This document shows, in pieces, positions 23,795-32,614 of a stretch of DNA of 45,537 nucleotides. Numbering within the stretch: the stretch's first letter is position 1; every line of letters begins with the position of its first letter. The stretch is from Pseudomonas sp. QTF5 (GTDB taxonomy: Bacteria; Pseudomonadota; Gammaproteobacteria; Pseudomonadales; Pseudomonadaceae): positions 1 to 45,537 of the forward strand of contig NZ_AZRW02000047.1 of the NCBI RefSeq assembly GCF_000512695.2, written 5' to 3'. The position numbers and the translations under genes are program-made. The notes beneath the pieces were generated by a model. The model was given only the letters and a program-made list of their open reading frames with translations. It was not told the DNA's origin and did no database searches.

Positions 23795-24442
23795 TCAGCG
23801 CCCCGGCTCGTCATTCCAAAGATATTTATGCAGCTGCAATTGCAGACGCACAGGCAGATTGTCCGCCACCACCCAGTCCGCCAGATCACGCGCGTTCAGG
23901 TCATGGTGGCTAGGTGAGAACAGGACTTCGCCGGCACGCTGGTCAAGCCCGTACTGAATCAGCTTGGACACGGCCCAGTCGTAGTCTTCCCGCGAGCAGA
24001 TGACAAACTTCACCTGATCGTTAGGCGTGAGCAGTTCGATGTTCTCATAGCGGTTGCGGTGCGCTTCTTTCGAACCCGGGGTTTTCAGGTCGACGACGCG
24101 ACTGACCCGAGGATCGACCGCCGAGATGTCCAGCGCGCCACTGGTTTCCAGCGACACTTCGTAGCCGGCGTCACACAACTGCTTGAGCAAGGGAATGGCA
24201 TTCGGTTGCGCCAGGGGTTCGCCACCCGTGACACAAACATAACGCGGGCGAAAACCGGCCACTTGCTCGAGGATGTCGTCGAGCGTGCGAATGGTGCCGC
24301 CAGTGAAGGCGTAGGCGCTGTCGCAGTATTGGCAACGCAATGGGCAACCGGTCAGGCGCACAAAAACAGTGGGCAGCCCGGCAGTCCGCGTTTCACCCTG
24401 CAACGAGTAGAAAACTTCGGTGATTCTCAATGTGTCTTGCAT
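23795..24442 (-). CDS. queE: 7-carboxy-7-deazaguanine synthase (radical SAM)
   Basis: A 215-residue radical SAM enzyme making 7-carboxy-7-deazaguanine, the step before QueC. The cluster motif is CPLRCQYCD (CxxxCxxC) and the SAM-binding VTGGEPL follows. ITEVFYSLQGE at the start is typical. ATG 24442 is preferred; an in-frame GTG three codons upstream is possible. It lies after the tol-pal-cpoB group but beyond a terminator, so it likely has its own promoter. Confidence 0.96.
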   Translation of the reverse strand: MQDTLRITEVFYSLQGETRTAGLPTVFVRLTGCPLRCQYCDSAYAFTGGTIRTLDDILEQVAGFRPRYVCVTGGEPLAQPNAIPLLKQLCDAGYEVSLETSGALDISAVDPRVSRVVDLKTPGSKEAHRNRYENIELLTPNDQVKFVICSREDYDWAVSKLIQYGLDQRAGEVLFSPSHHDLNARDLADWVVADNLPVRLQLQLHKYLWNDEPGR

Positions 24443-24559
24443 AGTCGCCACGGGCGTAACAGCTAAACAGGCTGTCCGCCTCCGTCAGGCACTTCAAGGA
24501 ACCCCGCCAACGCGCAGATCCCAAAAAGCGTGTTTCAGAAAAAGGGGGTGAATTCTAAC

Positions 24560-24590
24560 GAAAAAACCCGCGACAAGCGCGGGTTTCTTC
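24560..24590 (-). terminator. terminator of the tol-pal-cpoB operon
   Basis: On the minus strand AAACCCGCGC-ttgt-CGCGGGTTTTTTC forms a GC-rich stem with a T-run, 18 bp after the cpoB stop. Confidence 0.88.
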
Positions 24591-24607
24591 GAAACGGTCA
24601 AGCAGGC

Positions 24608-25447
24608 TTACATGCGCTGCAAGTCGCGTTGTGCCAGCTGAGCGGCCGAAGTGCCCGGATATTGGGACACGACCTGTTGCAGAATGCCTTTGACCCGGTC
24701 GGTATGACCGAGGCGGCGCTCTACATCAGCGAGTTTGTACAGCGAGTCTGGCACTTTGTTGTGCTTTGGATACAGCTGCGAAACCTTGGCAAATGCCTGA
24801 CCTGCACCTTGCAGATCGCCTTTGGCCAGGTTCACTTCGCCCAACCAGTACTGGGCGTTGCCCGCGTATTGGCTGTTCGGGTATTTGCGCAGGAATGCGG
24901 CGAAAGCCTGGCTGGCCTTGTCGAAATCCTTGGCCTTGATCAGGTCGAAGGCTGCATCGTAATACAGCTTTTCCTTCGCCGGATCAGCCGGTTCGCCTCC
25001 CGCTGCTGGGGCTTGAGCGGCGGCCGCTCCTGCACCTGCACCGGCTGCTGCACCGGGGGCGTTCAGATCGCCACCGGTGGAAGAATTATCAGGAGTCGCG
25101 GCTGGTGCAACACCGGTTCCTATGCGCCGATCAAGATCCTGATATCGCTCCAGGTTCTCTTGCTTCATGCGCGCTACATCATTTTGCAGTTCTTCGATCA
25201 CACCCTGTTGGCGCGAGATCTGATCCTGCATTTGTTGCAGTTGGTTGAACAGCTGGCCCTGTGCCGAGACAGGGGCCGAAACCCCTCCCCCGGCATAGGC
25301 GCCGTTCGTACCGTAACCCGCAGGCGGATAACTACTCCCGCTATTGTTATAGCCGGAGTTGTCCTCGACCACAGGAACCGCAGCCCACACCGCAAGCGGT
25401 GCGAGGCTGAGAGCCAAAACAGTTACAGCACGACGGCACGTTCGCAT
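24608..25447 (-). CDS. cpoB: cell division coordinator CpoB (YbgF)
   Basis: A 279-residue periplasmic protein that couples the Tol-Pal machine to peptidoglycan synthesis at division. A signal peptide (VTVLALSLAPLAVWA) is followed by a coiled-coil trimer region (QLFNQLQQMQDQISRQQGVI and on to about 110), an Ala/Gly/Pro-rich linker (about 125-155) and TPR repeats to the end (YYDAAFDLIKAKDFDKASQA; QYWLGEVNLAKGDLQGAGQA). Last gene of the tol-pal unit, six bases after pal. Confidence 0.95.
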   Translation of the reverse strand: MRTCRRAVTVLALSLAPLAVWAAVPVVEDNSGYNNSGSSYPPAGYGTNGAYAGGGVSAPVSAQGQLFNQLQQMQDQISRQQGVIEELQNDVARMKQENLERYQDLDRRIGTGVAPAATPDNSSTGGDLNAPGAAAGAGAGAAAAQAPAAGGEPADPAKEKLYYDAAFDLIKAKDFDKASQAFAAFLRKYPNSQYAGNAQYWLGEVNLAKGDLQGAGQAFAKVSQLYPKHNKVPDSLYKLADVERRLGHTDRVKGILQQVVSQYPGTSAAQLAQRDLQRM

Positions 25448-25453
25448 GACGAA

Positions 25454-25951
25454 TTACTTACGCAGTTCGACGCGACGGTTTTGAGCCCAGGACTGCTCGT
25501 CGTTGCCGGTAGCAACTGGACGCTCTTCGCCGTAGGAAACCAGTTCCAGCTGAGCTGGGGAAACACCTTGCAGTACCAGGTAGCGCTGAACGGCTTTCGC
25601 ACGACGCTCGCCCAGTGCCATGTTGTACTCACGAGTACCACGTTCGTCGGTGTTGCCTTCCAGAACAACGCGAGCGCCGTTTGCTTTCAGGTCTTTGGCG
25701 TGAACGTCCAGAGCGCGCATGGCTTCTGGCTTCAGGTCCGAGCTGTCGTATTCGAAGTAGAAGGTGGTGATTGCGCGCAGAGCAGCTTCTTCGCTCAGGG
25801 AGCCGTCAACAGCACCAGTGTTAGCGCCGTAACCAGCGTTTGGATCAACAGCGCCTTCACCGGCGTTGTCGCCGCCTTTGGACGAGCAACCTACAGCTAC
25901 AGCCATGGCCAGAGCCAGCGCAGCAAATTTACCAAACTTCAGCATTTCCAT
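25454..25951 (-). CDS. pal: peptidoglycan-associated lipoprotein Pal
   Basis: A 165-residue outer-membrane lipoprotein. The signal ends with the lipobox MAVAVGCSS (Cys about 22). The OmpA-like C-terminal domain binds peptidoglycan: FYFEYDSSDLKPEA, NTDERGTREYNMALGERRA and NRRVEL. It links the outer membrane to the wall and partners TolB. A second in-frame Met two codons in is an alternative start. Downstream of tolB in the usual order. Confidence 0.97.
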   Translation of the reverse strand: MEMLKFGKFAALALAMAVAVGCSSKGGDNAGEGAVDPNAGYGANTGAVDGSLSEEAALRAITTFYFEYDSSDLKPEAMRALDVHAKDLKANGARVVLEGNTDERGTREYNMALGERRAKAVQRYLVLQGVSPAQLELVSYGEERPVATGNDEQSWAQNRRVELRK

Positions 25952-26003
25952 CGTGAAACTCCTAATGAACCCCAGTGTGTTAAGTACAACGTGTAGCGCC
26001 GCG

Positions 26004-27305
26004 TCAGTTCAGGTAAGGGGACCAGGACGGTTCTCTGACTTCGCCTTGTGCGGTAGGAAGCGGGAGCCTCACGCGTCCATTAATGGACACGAGCATCAAG
26101 ACTCCCCGGCCCTGCTGGCGGGTGGCGTAGATTACCATGGTGCCGTTGGGCGCAACAGTAGGCGACTCGTCCAGAGTGCTATCAGTGAGGATCTTTACAC
26201 TACCGCGCTGCAAATCCTGGGCCGCCACCTTGAAATTGGTGAAGCCTTCCTGACGATGGATCATCACCAGGGTCTTTTCATCGGCCGACAGTTTAGGGTT
26301 GGCGTTGTAGTTACCGATGAAGGTCACACGCTCCGCACCACCACCGCTTGCGCTGGTTTTGTAGATCTGTGGCTTGCCGCCACGGTCGGAAGTGAAGTAA
26401 ATGGTCGAACCATCTTTACCCCAGAACGGTTCGGTGTTGATGCCTTGACCGTTGGTGACGCGACTGATCTGACGCGAACCCAGGTTCATCACGTAAATGT
26501 CCGGGTTGCCGTCTTTCGACAGTACAAATGCCAGGCGCTGACCATCCGGCGACCATGCTGGCGCACCATTCAGGCCTTCGAAGTTGGTGATCTGCTCACG
26601 GCGACCGGTGTCGATGTTCTGCATGAAAATGCGCGGACGCTTCTGCTCGAACGAGACGTAGGCAATGCGCTTGCCATCCGGTGCAAAACGCGGCGACAGG
26701 ATCGGCTCGCGCGATTGCAGCAGGGTCACGGCACGGGCGCCGTCATAGTCCGAACGTTGCAGCGTGTAGCGAGTGTTCTTCTCGGAGAACCGCTCGGCCG
26801 TCACGTACAGCAGACGAGTCGAGAACGCACCTTTGATACCGGTGAGTTTTTCGAACGACTGGTCGGAGATGTAGTGCGACATATCGCGCAATTGATCGAC
26901 GCTGCCCGACACGCTGCCGGTCAGCACTTGCTGCTCGGTGGCGACGTTGAACAGTGCGTATTGAACCTGCAGGCGACCGCCCGCCGGAACAATGCTGCCG
27001 ACCATGACGTACTGGGCACCCAGCGCCTTGAAGTCACGGAAGATGATTTCGCTGGCCTGGCTTGGCTGGCTGATCATGTTCTGTTTTGGAATCGGCGAGT
27101 AGTAACCCGAGTTGCGCAGGTCGTTACCGATGATTTCGGCCATGTCATCCGGCAGTACGCTGCCGCCCTGGTTGCCGAACGGAACGACTGCAATCGGGGT
27201 GGCCCGATCACTGCCGCTGGTGACCAGAATGTTTTTTTCATCGGCTGCCGCTATCCCTGCCAGGCAGCAGATAACGACAAGCATTCCTCGAAGAAGGTTT
27301 CTCAC
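26004..27305 (-). CDS. tolB: Tol-Pal system periplasmic protein TolB
   Basis: A 433-residue periplasmic protein with signal peptide (LLRGMLVVICCLAGIAAA), an N-terminal TolA-contact domain and a C-terminal beta-propeller of WD40-like repeats, seen as repeated SPDG/APDGKRIAYVS-type blades (e.g. PAWSPDGQRLAFVLSKDGNP). The GTG start at 27305 overlaps the tolA TGA (GTGA), implying coupled translation. Confidence 0.97.
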   Translation of the reverse strand: MRNLLRGMLVVICCLAGIAAADEKNILVTSGSDRATPIAVVPFGNQGGSVLPDDMAEIIGNDLRNSGYYSPIPKQNMISQPSQASEIIFRDFKALGAQYVMVGSIVPAGGRLQVQYALFNVATEQQVLTGSVSGSVDQLRDMSHYISDQSFEKLTGIKGAFSTRLLYVTAERFSEKNTRYTLQRSDYDGARAVTLLQSREPILSPRFAPDGKRIAYVSFEQKRPRIFMQNIDTGRREQITNFEGLNGAPAWSPDGQRLAFVLSKDGNPDIYVMNLGSRQISRVTNGQGINTEPFWGKDGSTIYFTSDRGGKPQIYKTSASGGGAERVTFIGNYNANPKLSADEKTLVMIHRQEGFTNFKVAAQDLQRGSVKILTDSTLDESPTVAPNGTMVIYATRQQGRGVLMLVSINGRVRLPLPTAQGEVREPSWSPYLN

Positions 27306-28381
27306 AAGGCTAGATCCTCAGGTGTGAATGTCATCTTGAATGAACGATAGGGAGCGAAATCGCTCGGCTTCATTCCTTGCATTTCTGTCAAACGTCCAAT
27401 GTTCTTGACCGCCGCTACAGCGGAGGCGTCAAACGGACCATCGCCGCTGGACTTGGCCACGCCAACCGAAGTCACCGTACCATCCGGCAACATGCCGATT
27501 TGCAACACGACCGTCATGCCTTTGCGTGCCGAAGGTGGACGAGCCCAGCCTTCCGCTGCACGAGCACGAATCAGATCATCGTAACTGCCGGCGACTTCGT
27601 CACCCTGCTCATCGGCCAAGGCCTGCTGACGCTGCGGCGTGTCGGAAAGCAAATCTGCCAGGGCCTGGGCCTTTTTGTCTTCGGCGGATTTACGTGCCGC
27701 TTCCTGCGATTTTTTCTTCGCAGCATCGGCAGCAGCTTTCTTCTTCGCGTCTTCGGCGACTTTCTTCTTCGCCTCTTCAGCTTCAGATTTCTTCTTGGCG
27801 TCTTCGGCTGCTTTCTTCTTCGCGTCTTCGACGATCTTTTTCTTCGCTTCTTCAGCGGCCGCTTTCTTGGCCTCTTCTTCAGCAGCTTTCTTGGCTTCTT
27901 CTTCAGATTTCTTCTTGGCTATATCAGCCAATTGTTTCTCTTCGGCCTTTTTGGCTTCGGCGGTCTTCTTCGCTTCATCGGCTTTCTTGGCTTCATCAGC
28001 CTTTTTTGCCTCTTCCGCTTTCTTCGTCTCGTCGGCCTTCTTGGATTCTTCGGCCTTTTGAGCCGCATCTTCCTTCTTTTGTTCCGCGGCCTTGATCGCT
28101 TCCTGTTCGATCTTCTTCTGTTCCATCTGTTCGACTTCGGTCTGGCGCGCAGCGGATTTCTGCGCCTCACCCGCAATCTTCTGATTGGTCTGGGTGGTCG
28201 CCCGACTTTTCGATTTCAGTTGGTACAGGGTCGCCTGGACAATCGGCTTGGCCGGCGGCAATTCCGGTGTGAAGGCGAAACTGACGAACAGCATGCCGAA
28301 CACCAGCACGTGCAAGACAATCGCCCAGACACTAGGCCAGAAGTAGCTTTCCGAGGCGGACGGCTCTCGCATTTGCTGCAT
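27302..28381 (-). CDS. tolA: cell envelope protein TolA
   Basis: A 359-residue inner-membrane protein spanning the periplasm. One membrane segment (VWAIVLHVLVFGMLFVSFAF, about 17-36) precedes a very long helical domain II of KKAEEAKKADEAKK-type repeats (about 75-245), and domain III at the end (RAAEGWARPPSARKGM...DGTVTSVGV) contacts Pal/TolB and colicins or phage proteins. The repeated DNA is low complexity and gives long false frames on the other strand. Its ATG overlaps the tolR stop by one base. Confidence 0.97.
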   Translation of the reverse strand: MQQMREPSASESYFWPSVWAIVLHVLVFGMLFVSFAFTPELPPAKPIVQATLYQLKSKSRATTQTNQKIAGEAQKSAARQTEVEQMEQKKIEQEAIKAAEQKKEDAAQKAEESKKADETKKAEEAKKADEAKKADEAKKTAEAKKAEEKQLADIAKKKSEEEAKKAAEEEAKKAAAEEAKKKIVEDAKKKAAEDAKKKSEAEEAKKKVAEDAKKKAAADAAKKKSQEAARKSAEDKKAQALADLLSDTPQRQQALADEQGDEVAGSYDDLIRARAAEGWARPPSARKGMTVVLQIGMLPDGTVTSVGVAKSSGDGPFDASAVAAVKNIGRLTEMQGMKPSDFAPYRSFKMTFTPEDLAL

Positions 28382-28842
28382 CAGGGTGCCTCGGTAATCA
28401 AGCCAACATTACCGACCCCGGCTTTCTGCAACCCACCCATCGCGCCCATGACGGCGCCGTAATCGACGGTCTTGTCGCCGCGGATGAACACTTGGGTCCG
28501 CTTGCCGCCTTCAGTACCGGCGCGAACGATCTTGGTCACGGCGTCGGTCATTTGCGGCAAGGTCATGGCCTTGTCCTGCTGCTTATCGGTGTCGACTTCG
28601 CTGCCAAGGTTCCAGTAGTAGGTCTTGTCAGCCTTGATCGAAATGGTCAGGACCTGAGTGTTGTTGTCCTGCGGCAAGGCTTCGCTGGAAACCTTGGGCA
28701 GATCAACTTTCACGCCCTGATTGAGCATCGGTGCGGTCACCATGAAGATGACCAGCAGTACCAGCATCACGTCGATGTAAGGCACCACGTTCATCTCGGC
28801 AACCGGCTTGCGCTTTTTGCGAGCTCGAGCGATTAAAGCCAT
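28381..28842 (-). CDS. tolR: TolR, ExbD-family proton-channel subunit
   Basis: A 153-residue protein with one membrane segment (VVPYIDVMLVLLVIFMVTAP), whose Asp is the conserved proton-path residue, and a periplasmic ExbD-type domain ending in VFIRGDKTVDYGAVM. With TolQ it powers TolA. Fourteen bases separate it from tolQ. Confidence 0.97.
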   Translation of the reverse strand: MALIARARKKRKPVAEMNVVPYIDVMLVLLVIFMVTAPMLNQGVKVDLPKVSSEALPQDNNTQVLTISIKADKTYYWNLGSEVDTDKQQDKAMTLPQMTDAVTKIVRAGTEGGKRTQVFIRGDKTVDYGAVMGAMGGLQKAGVGNVGLITEAP

Positions 28843-28856
28843 TGGAAATTACCTGC

Positions 28857-29552
28857 TTATTCTTCGCTGGTGTGCACTTTGCGGTGCAGGATCGCCTGGA
28901 ATTCATCGGCGAAGGTGTAGTAACGGCCCAACAGGGTTTCGCTGCGGGCAGCAAAACGGTTGTACGCGATAACGGCCGGAATGGCGGCGAACAGACCGAT
29001 CGCGGTAGCAATCAGTGCTTCGGCGATACCCGGGGCCACAGTGGCCAGGGTCGCTTGCTGGGCAGTTGCCAGACCACGGAAGGAGTTCATGATGCCCCAG
29101 ACCGTACCGAACAGACCGATGTACGGGCTGACGGAACCGACGGTGGCGAGGAACGGCAGGCTCTGCTCGAGCTTTTCTTCTTCGCGGGAAATGGCCACGC
29201 GCATGGCACGGGCCACGCCTTCCATGACCGCTTCCGGATCAACGCCTGACTGCTGACGCAGACGGGAGAATTCCTTGAAACCGGCACGGAAGATCTGCTC
29301 GACGCCCGAATCCGGATCAGGGTTGCTGCCGGCCTGACGGTAGAGTTTGGATAGGTCGATACCCGACCAGAAGCGCTCTTCAAAGCTCTCCAGGGCACGT
29401 CGACCGGCGCGCAGCAAGTTGCTGCGCTGAAAGATCATGATCCATGAGGTTACCGATGCGGCTACCAGGGTCAGCATTACCAGTTGCACCACGATACTGG
29501 CATTGCTGACCAGGCTCCACATGGAGGAATGGTCGACGACGTTAGCTTCCAC
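28857..29552 (-). CDS. tolQ: TolQ, ExbB/MotA-family proton-channel subunit
   Basis: A 231-residue inner-membrane protein with three membrane segments (VVQLVMLTLVAASVTSWIMI; LPFLATVGSVSPYIGLFGTV; APGIAEALIATAIGLFAAIP). The ExbB/TolQ signature ATVGSVSPYIGLFGTVWGIM is intact. Start is GTG 29552 with AGGAG eight bases upstream; it overlaps the end of ybgC by 11 bp. Confidence 0.97.
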   Translation of the reverse strand: MEANVVDHSSMWSLVSNASIVVQLVMLTLVAASVTSWIMIFQRSNLLRAGRRALESFEERFWSGIDLSKLYRQAGSNPDPDSGVEQIFRAGFKEFSRLRQQSGVDPEAVMEGVARAMRVAISREEEKLEQSLPFLATVGSVSPYIGLFGTVWGIMNSFRGLATAQQATLATVAPGIAEALIATAIGLFAAIPAVIAYNRFAARSETLLGRYYTFADEFQAILHRKVHTSEE

Positions 29553-30009
29553 GCTTTATCTCCTGCGTTGAGTGTGTACCCGCGCCGCTCACGCCGGCAA
29601 AGGCCGCACGTAGAGCTTCGGGAATGGCCCGGGGTTTCAAACTGTTGGTGCGCACACAGGCCACCAGAAACTGCCCTTCGCAGAGCAGCACATTATCCGT
29701 AGCCCGCCTGACCTGCTGTTTGAAGCGCAGGCTGACCCGGTTCAATTCAATCACTTCAGCGCTTACCAGCAATTCGTCGTCCAGTCGCGCCGGCGCGTGG
29801 TAACGCGCTTCGCTGGAATGCACGACGAACAACAGGTCCTCCCCTGCCAGCGCCGACTGGGCAAAGCCCAGCTCCCGGAGCCGCTCGGTTCGAGCCCGTT
29901 CCATAAACTTGAGGTAATTGACGTAATACACGATGCCGCCCGCATCGGTGTCCTCGTAATAAACGCGACAACGATGTGTGAACGGCTCAAGCCCGTTTTG
30001 CGCGCGCAT
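29542..30009 (-). CDS. ybgC: Tol-Pal-associated acyl-CoA thioesterase YbgC
   Basis: A 155-residue hotdog-fold thioesterase, first gene of the tol operon. The active-site segment YYEDTDAGGIVYYVNYLKFM has the catalytic Asp and the helix of 4-hydroxybenzoyl-CoA thioesterases. In other bacteria it hydrolyses short acyl-CoA and binds acyl carrier protein. Its stop overlaps the tolQ start. Confidence 0.95.
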   Translation of the reverse strand: MRAQNGLEPFTHRCRVYYEDTDAGGIVYYVNYLKFMERARTERLRELGFAQSALAGEDLLFVVHSSEARYHAPARLDDELLVSAEVIELNRVSLRFKQQVRRATDNVLLCEGQFLVACVRTNSLKPRAIPEALRAAFAGVSGAGTHSTQEIKRGS

Positions 30010-30136
30010 ACTCTAGTGCTTACTCCTCAGGTTGCCAATCCGGCCAGGCAACTGTTTTTCATTGATTCGCGGCTTTCTGGCGAAAGTACGGTCCTGGGAC
30101 AGCACAAACCCCGAATAAATCAGCGCGCAAAGGCTA

Positions 30137-31198
30137 TTAATCGTCCACGGCATCGAGAAACTCGTCTACCACAGGCATCTCGCCTAATCGTGACGGGATG
30201 TTTAAACCGAAGTGCAGGTACGCATGCCGAGTGACCACCCGCCCCCGGGGAGTGCGCATGATGTAGCCCTGCTGGATCAAATACGGCTCCAGCACATCTT
30301 CAATGGTATGGCGCTCTTCGCTGATGGCGGCCGCCAGGTTATCGACCCCCACCGGCCCACCGTCGAACTTCTCGATCATGGTCAGCAGCAGGCGTCGGTC
30401 CTGATGGTCGAAGCCACGCTCATCGACATCCAGCAGGTTCAGCGCCAGGTCGGCGACCGGTTTGGTGATGTGGCCCTTGGCGCGAACTTCGGCGAAATCA
30501 CGGACCCGGCGCAGCAAGCGGTTGGCGATTCGTGGCGTGCCACGGGCACGGCGGGCGATTTCGAAGGCACCTTCCGGGTCCAGTGGCAAACCGAGAATGT
30601 TCGCCGAACGGCTGACAATCGTTGCCAGGTCGGCGGTGCTGTAGAACTCCAGGCGCTGGACGATCCCGAAACGGTCGCGCAACGGGTTGGTCAGCATGCC
30701 GGCACGGGTGGTTGCTCCGACCAGGGTGAACGGCGGCAGATCGAGTTTGATCGAGCGCGCGGCCGGCCCTTCGCCGATCATGATGTCGAGCTGGAAGTCT
30801 TCCATGGCCGGGTACAGCACTTCTTCGACGATCGGCGACAACCGATGGATCTCGTCGATGAACAGCACGTCATGGGGTTCAAGGTTGGTCAGCAACGCCG
30901 CCAAGTCCCCCGGACGCTCGAGGACCGGCCCCGAGGTGCTTTTGATCGACACGCCCATTTCCTGGGCAATGATGTTGGCCAGAGTGGTTTTACCCAGGCC
31001 CGGAGGGCCGAAAATCAGGGTGTGATCCAGGGATTCATTGCGCCCTCGCGCAGCCTGGATGAACAACTCCATTTGCTCGCGAACGGCCGGCTGGCCAATG
31101 TATTCGGCCAGGCTGACAGGACGAATCGCCCGGTCCTGGACTTCCTCGCGGTCACGGGGACCACCCGTGGCGGCGATCAGACGATCAGCTTCAATCAC
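30137..31198 (-). CDS. ruvB: Holliday junction helicase subunit RuvB
   Basis: A 353-residue AAA+ motor that drives branch migration with RuvA. Walker A GPPGLGKTT (64-72) and Walker B VLFIDEIHRL are clear; the sensor region GATTRAGMLTNPLRDRFG and the C-terminal winged helix (YIMRTPRGRVVTRHAY) follow. The GTG start touches the ruvA stop codon with no gap. It is 127 bp before ybgC. Confidence 0.98.
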   Translation of the reverse strand: MIEADRLIAATGGPRDREEVQDRAIRPVSLAEYIGQPAVREQMELFIQAARGRNESLDHTLIFGPPGLGKTTLANIIAQEMGVSIKSTSGPVLERPGDLAALLTNLEPHDVLFIDEIHRLSPIVEEVLYPAMEDFQLDIMIGEGPAARSIKLDLPPFTLVGATTRAGMLTNPLRDRFGIVQRLEFYSTADLATIVSRSANILGLPLDPEGAFEIARRARGTPRIANRLLRRVRDFAEVRAKGHITKPVADLALNLLDVDERGFDHQDRRLLLTMIEKFDGGPVGVDNLAAAISEERHTIEDVLEPYLIQQGYIMRTPRGRVVTRHAYLHFGLNIPSRLGEMPVVDEFLDAVDD

Positions 31199-31816
31199 TT
31201 AGATCATTCCCTTAAGGGCACGACGAATCATGTCTTCACTGCTCAAACCTTTCTCCTTGATCGCGGAAATCGCCTTGCTGGCCTCTTGCGGCTTGTAGCC
31301 CAGGGAAATCAGCGCGCTGACCGCGTCATTTTCGGCGGTGGCGACCGGAGCTGGCGCATCTGGCCCACCCGGCTGGTTTGGCACCAACGCGAACATCGCC
31401 GGCACGGTTTCCCACGCCTTGAAGCGGTCCTTGAGTTCCACCAGCAAACGCTCGGCCGTCTTCTTGCCCACTCCCGGCACCTTGGTCAGCGCCGAAGTGT
31501 CCTGGGACTGCACGCAACGAACCAGCTCGTCGACCTCCAGGCTCGACATCAAGGCCAGCGCCAGTTTCGGCCCCACACCATTGAGACGGATCAACTCGCG
31601 AAAAAAGTCTCGCTCGCGCTTGCCAAAGAAGCCATAGAGTAACTGCGCGTCTTCGCGTACGACCAAATGGGTGTGCAAGGTCAGCGGTTCACCGACCGAC
31701 GGCAAGCGATAAAGCGTGGTCATGGGCACTTCCAGCTCATAGCCCAGACCATTTACATCCAGAATCAGGTGCGGCGGCTGTTTCTCAGCCAAAGTGCCGC
31801 GCAAGCGTCCAATCAC
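31199..31816 (-). CDS. ruvA: Holliday junction binding subunit RuvA
   Basis: A 205-residue junction-binding protein. Domain I (MIGRLRGTLAEKQPP), the two helix-hairpin-helix motifs (LIRLNGVGPKLALALMS and LTKVPGVGKKTAERLLVEL) and the C-terminal RuvB-contact domain (DAVSALISLGYKPQEASKAI) are all present. GTG start at 31816. A hairpin lies between ruvC and this gene. Confidence 0.98.
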   Translation of the reverse strand: MIGRLRGTLAEKQPPHLILDVNGLGYELEVPMTTLYRLPSVGEPLTLHTHLVVREDAQLLYGFFGKRERDFFRELIRLNGVGPKLALALMSSLEVDELVRCVQSQDTSALTKVPGVGKKTAERLLVELKDRFKAWETVPAMFALVPNQPGGPDAPAPVATAENDAVSALISLGYKPQEASKAISAIKEKGLSSEDMIRRALKGMI

Positions 31817-31868
31817 GTTTCAGATCCTTGAGCCTTGGCCAGATCAGTGCTGGCGACTGACAGAACAA

Positions 31869-31901
31869 GGGTTTTGCGCCGACAACACAGGCGCAAAACC
31901 C
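31869..31901. terminator. hairpin between ruvC and ruvA
   Basis: GGGTTTTGCGCC and GGCGCAAAACCC form a perfect 12-bp stem with a 9-base loop. On the minus strand it is 31 bp after the ruvC stop, followed by TTGTTCTG, only a weak T-run. It may terminate or attenuate transcription from ruvC into ruvAB. Confidence 0.6.
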
Positions 31902-31931
31902 TCATTCCATAAAAAATGATTGCTGATGCTA

Positions 31932-32456
31932 TCAGAGACGCAGGCGCCCGCCACGACTGCGTGCCGTGCCCAGACCATGAGGCAACAGGCTGGAACGGGT
32001 GTGAGCGTGACAAATCGCGATGGCCAGGGCATCCGAAGCATCGATTTGCGGCTTGCTGGTCAATTTCAGCATGTGCATGACCATCATCTGAACTTGTTCT
32101 TTGTTCGCCGCGCCGGTGCCGGTCACCGCCTGTTTGACCTGGGTCGCGGTGTATTCGGCGATTTCCAGGCTTTCCTCGGCACCGGCCACGATGGCTGCGC
32201 CGCGGGCCTGACCGAGTTTGAGGGCGGAATCGGCATTGCGGGCCATGAAGACTTTTTCGATGCCCATGGTCACCGGGCCGTAGGTCTGGATCACTTCACG
32301 CACGCCACGATAGACGATTTGCAGGCGCTCATGCAGCTCGCCGGAGCCGGTGCGAATGCAGCCCGACGCCACGTACACGCAGCCACGCCCGGTATCACGT
32401 ACCACGCCATAACCGGTGATACGCGAACCAGGGTCGATTCCAAGAATTAAAGTCAT
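31932..32456 (-). CDS. ruvC: crossover junction endodeoxyribonuclease RuvC
   Basis: A 174-residue RNase H-fold resolvase that nicks Holliday junctions. The metal-binding acidic residues Asp8 (LGIDPGS), Glu67 (MGIEKVF), Asp139 and Asp142 (IDASDALAIAICH) are all present. ATG 32456. A REP pair separates it from yebC, the upstream gene. Confidence 0.98.
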   Translation of the reverse strand: MTLILGIDPGSRITGYGVVRDTGRGCVYVASGCIRTGSGELHERLQIVYRGVREVIQTYGPVTMGIEKVFMARNADSALKLGQARGAAIVAGAEESLEIAEYTATQVKQAVTGTGAANKEQVQMMVMHMLKLTSKPQIDASDALAIAICHAHTRSSLLPHGLGTARSRGGRLRL

Positions 32457-32507
32457 AACGCCTGCGGGTTAAGTAAAAGCACGATGTTCAATACAACGAA
32501 TAACAAA

Positions 32508-32597
32508 TGTGGGAGCGGGCTTGCTCGCGAATACGGTTTCACATTCAGCAACTATGTTGCCTAAAAATCCGCATTCGCGAGCAAGCCCGCTCCCACA
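32508..32597. repeat. REP pair (BIME) between yebC and ruvC
   Basis: Inverted standard arms around a centre reading cagcaactatgttgcc. The centre is the most diverged of the set. Confidence 0.95.
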
Positions 32598-32614
32598 TTG
32601 AATATTAGTTGCCC

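Noticed and set aside
27700..28110. Repetitive DNA inside tolA as a tandem repeat element
   Set aside because: It is codon-level repetition of the TolA helical domain, usual for the gene.
27377..28462. Plus-strand frame of repeated Phe/Leu/Ser over tolA
   Set aside because: It is the complement of the TolA Lys/Ala/Glu repeats.
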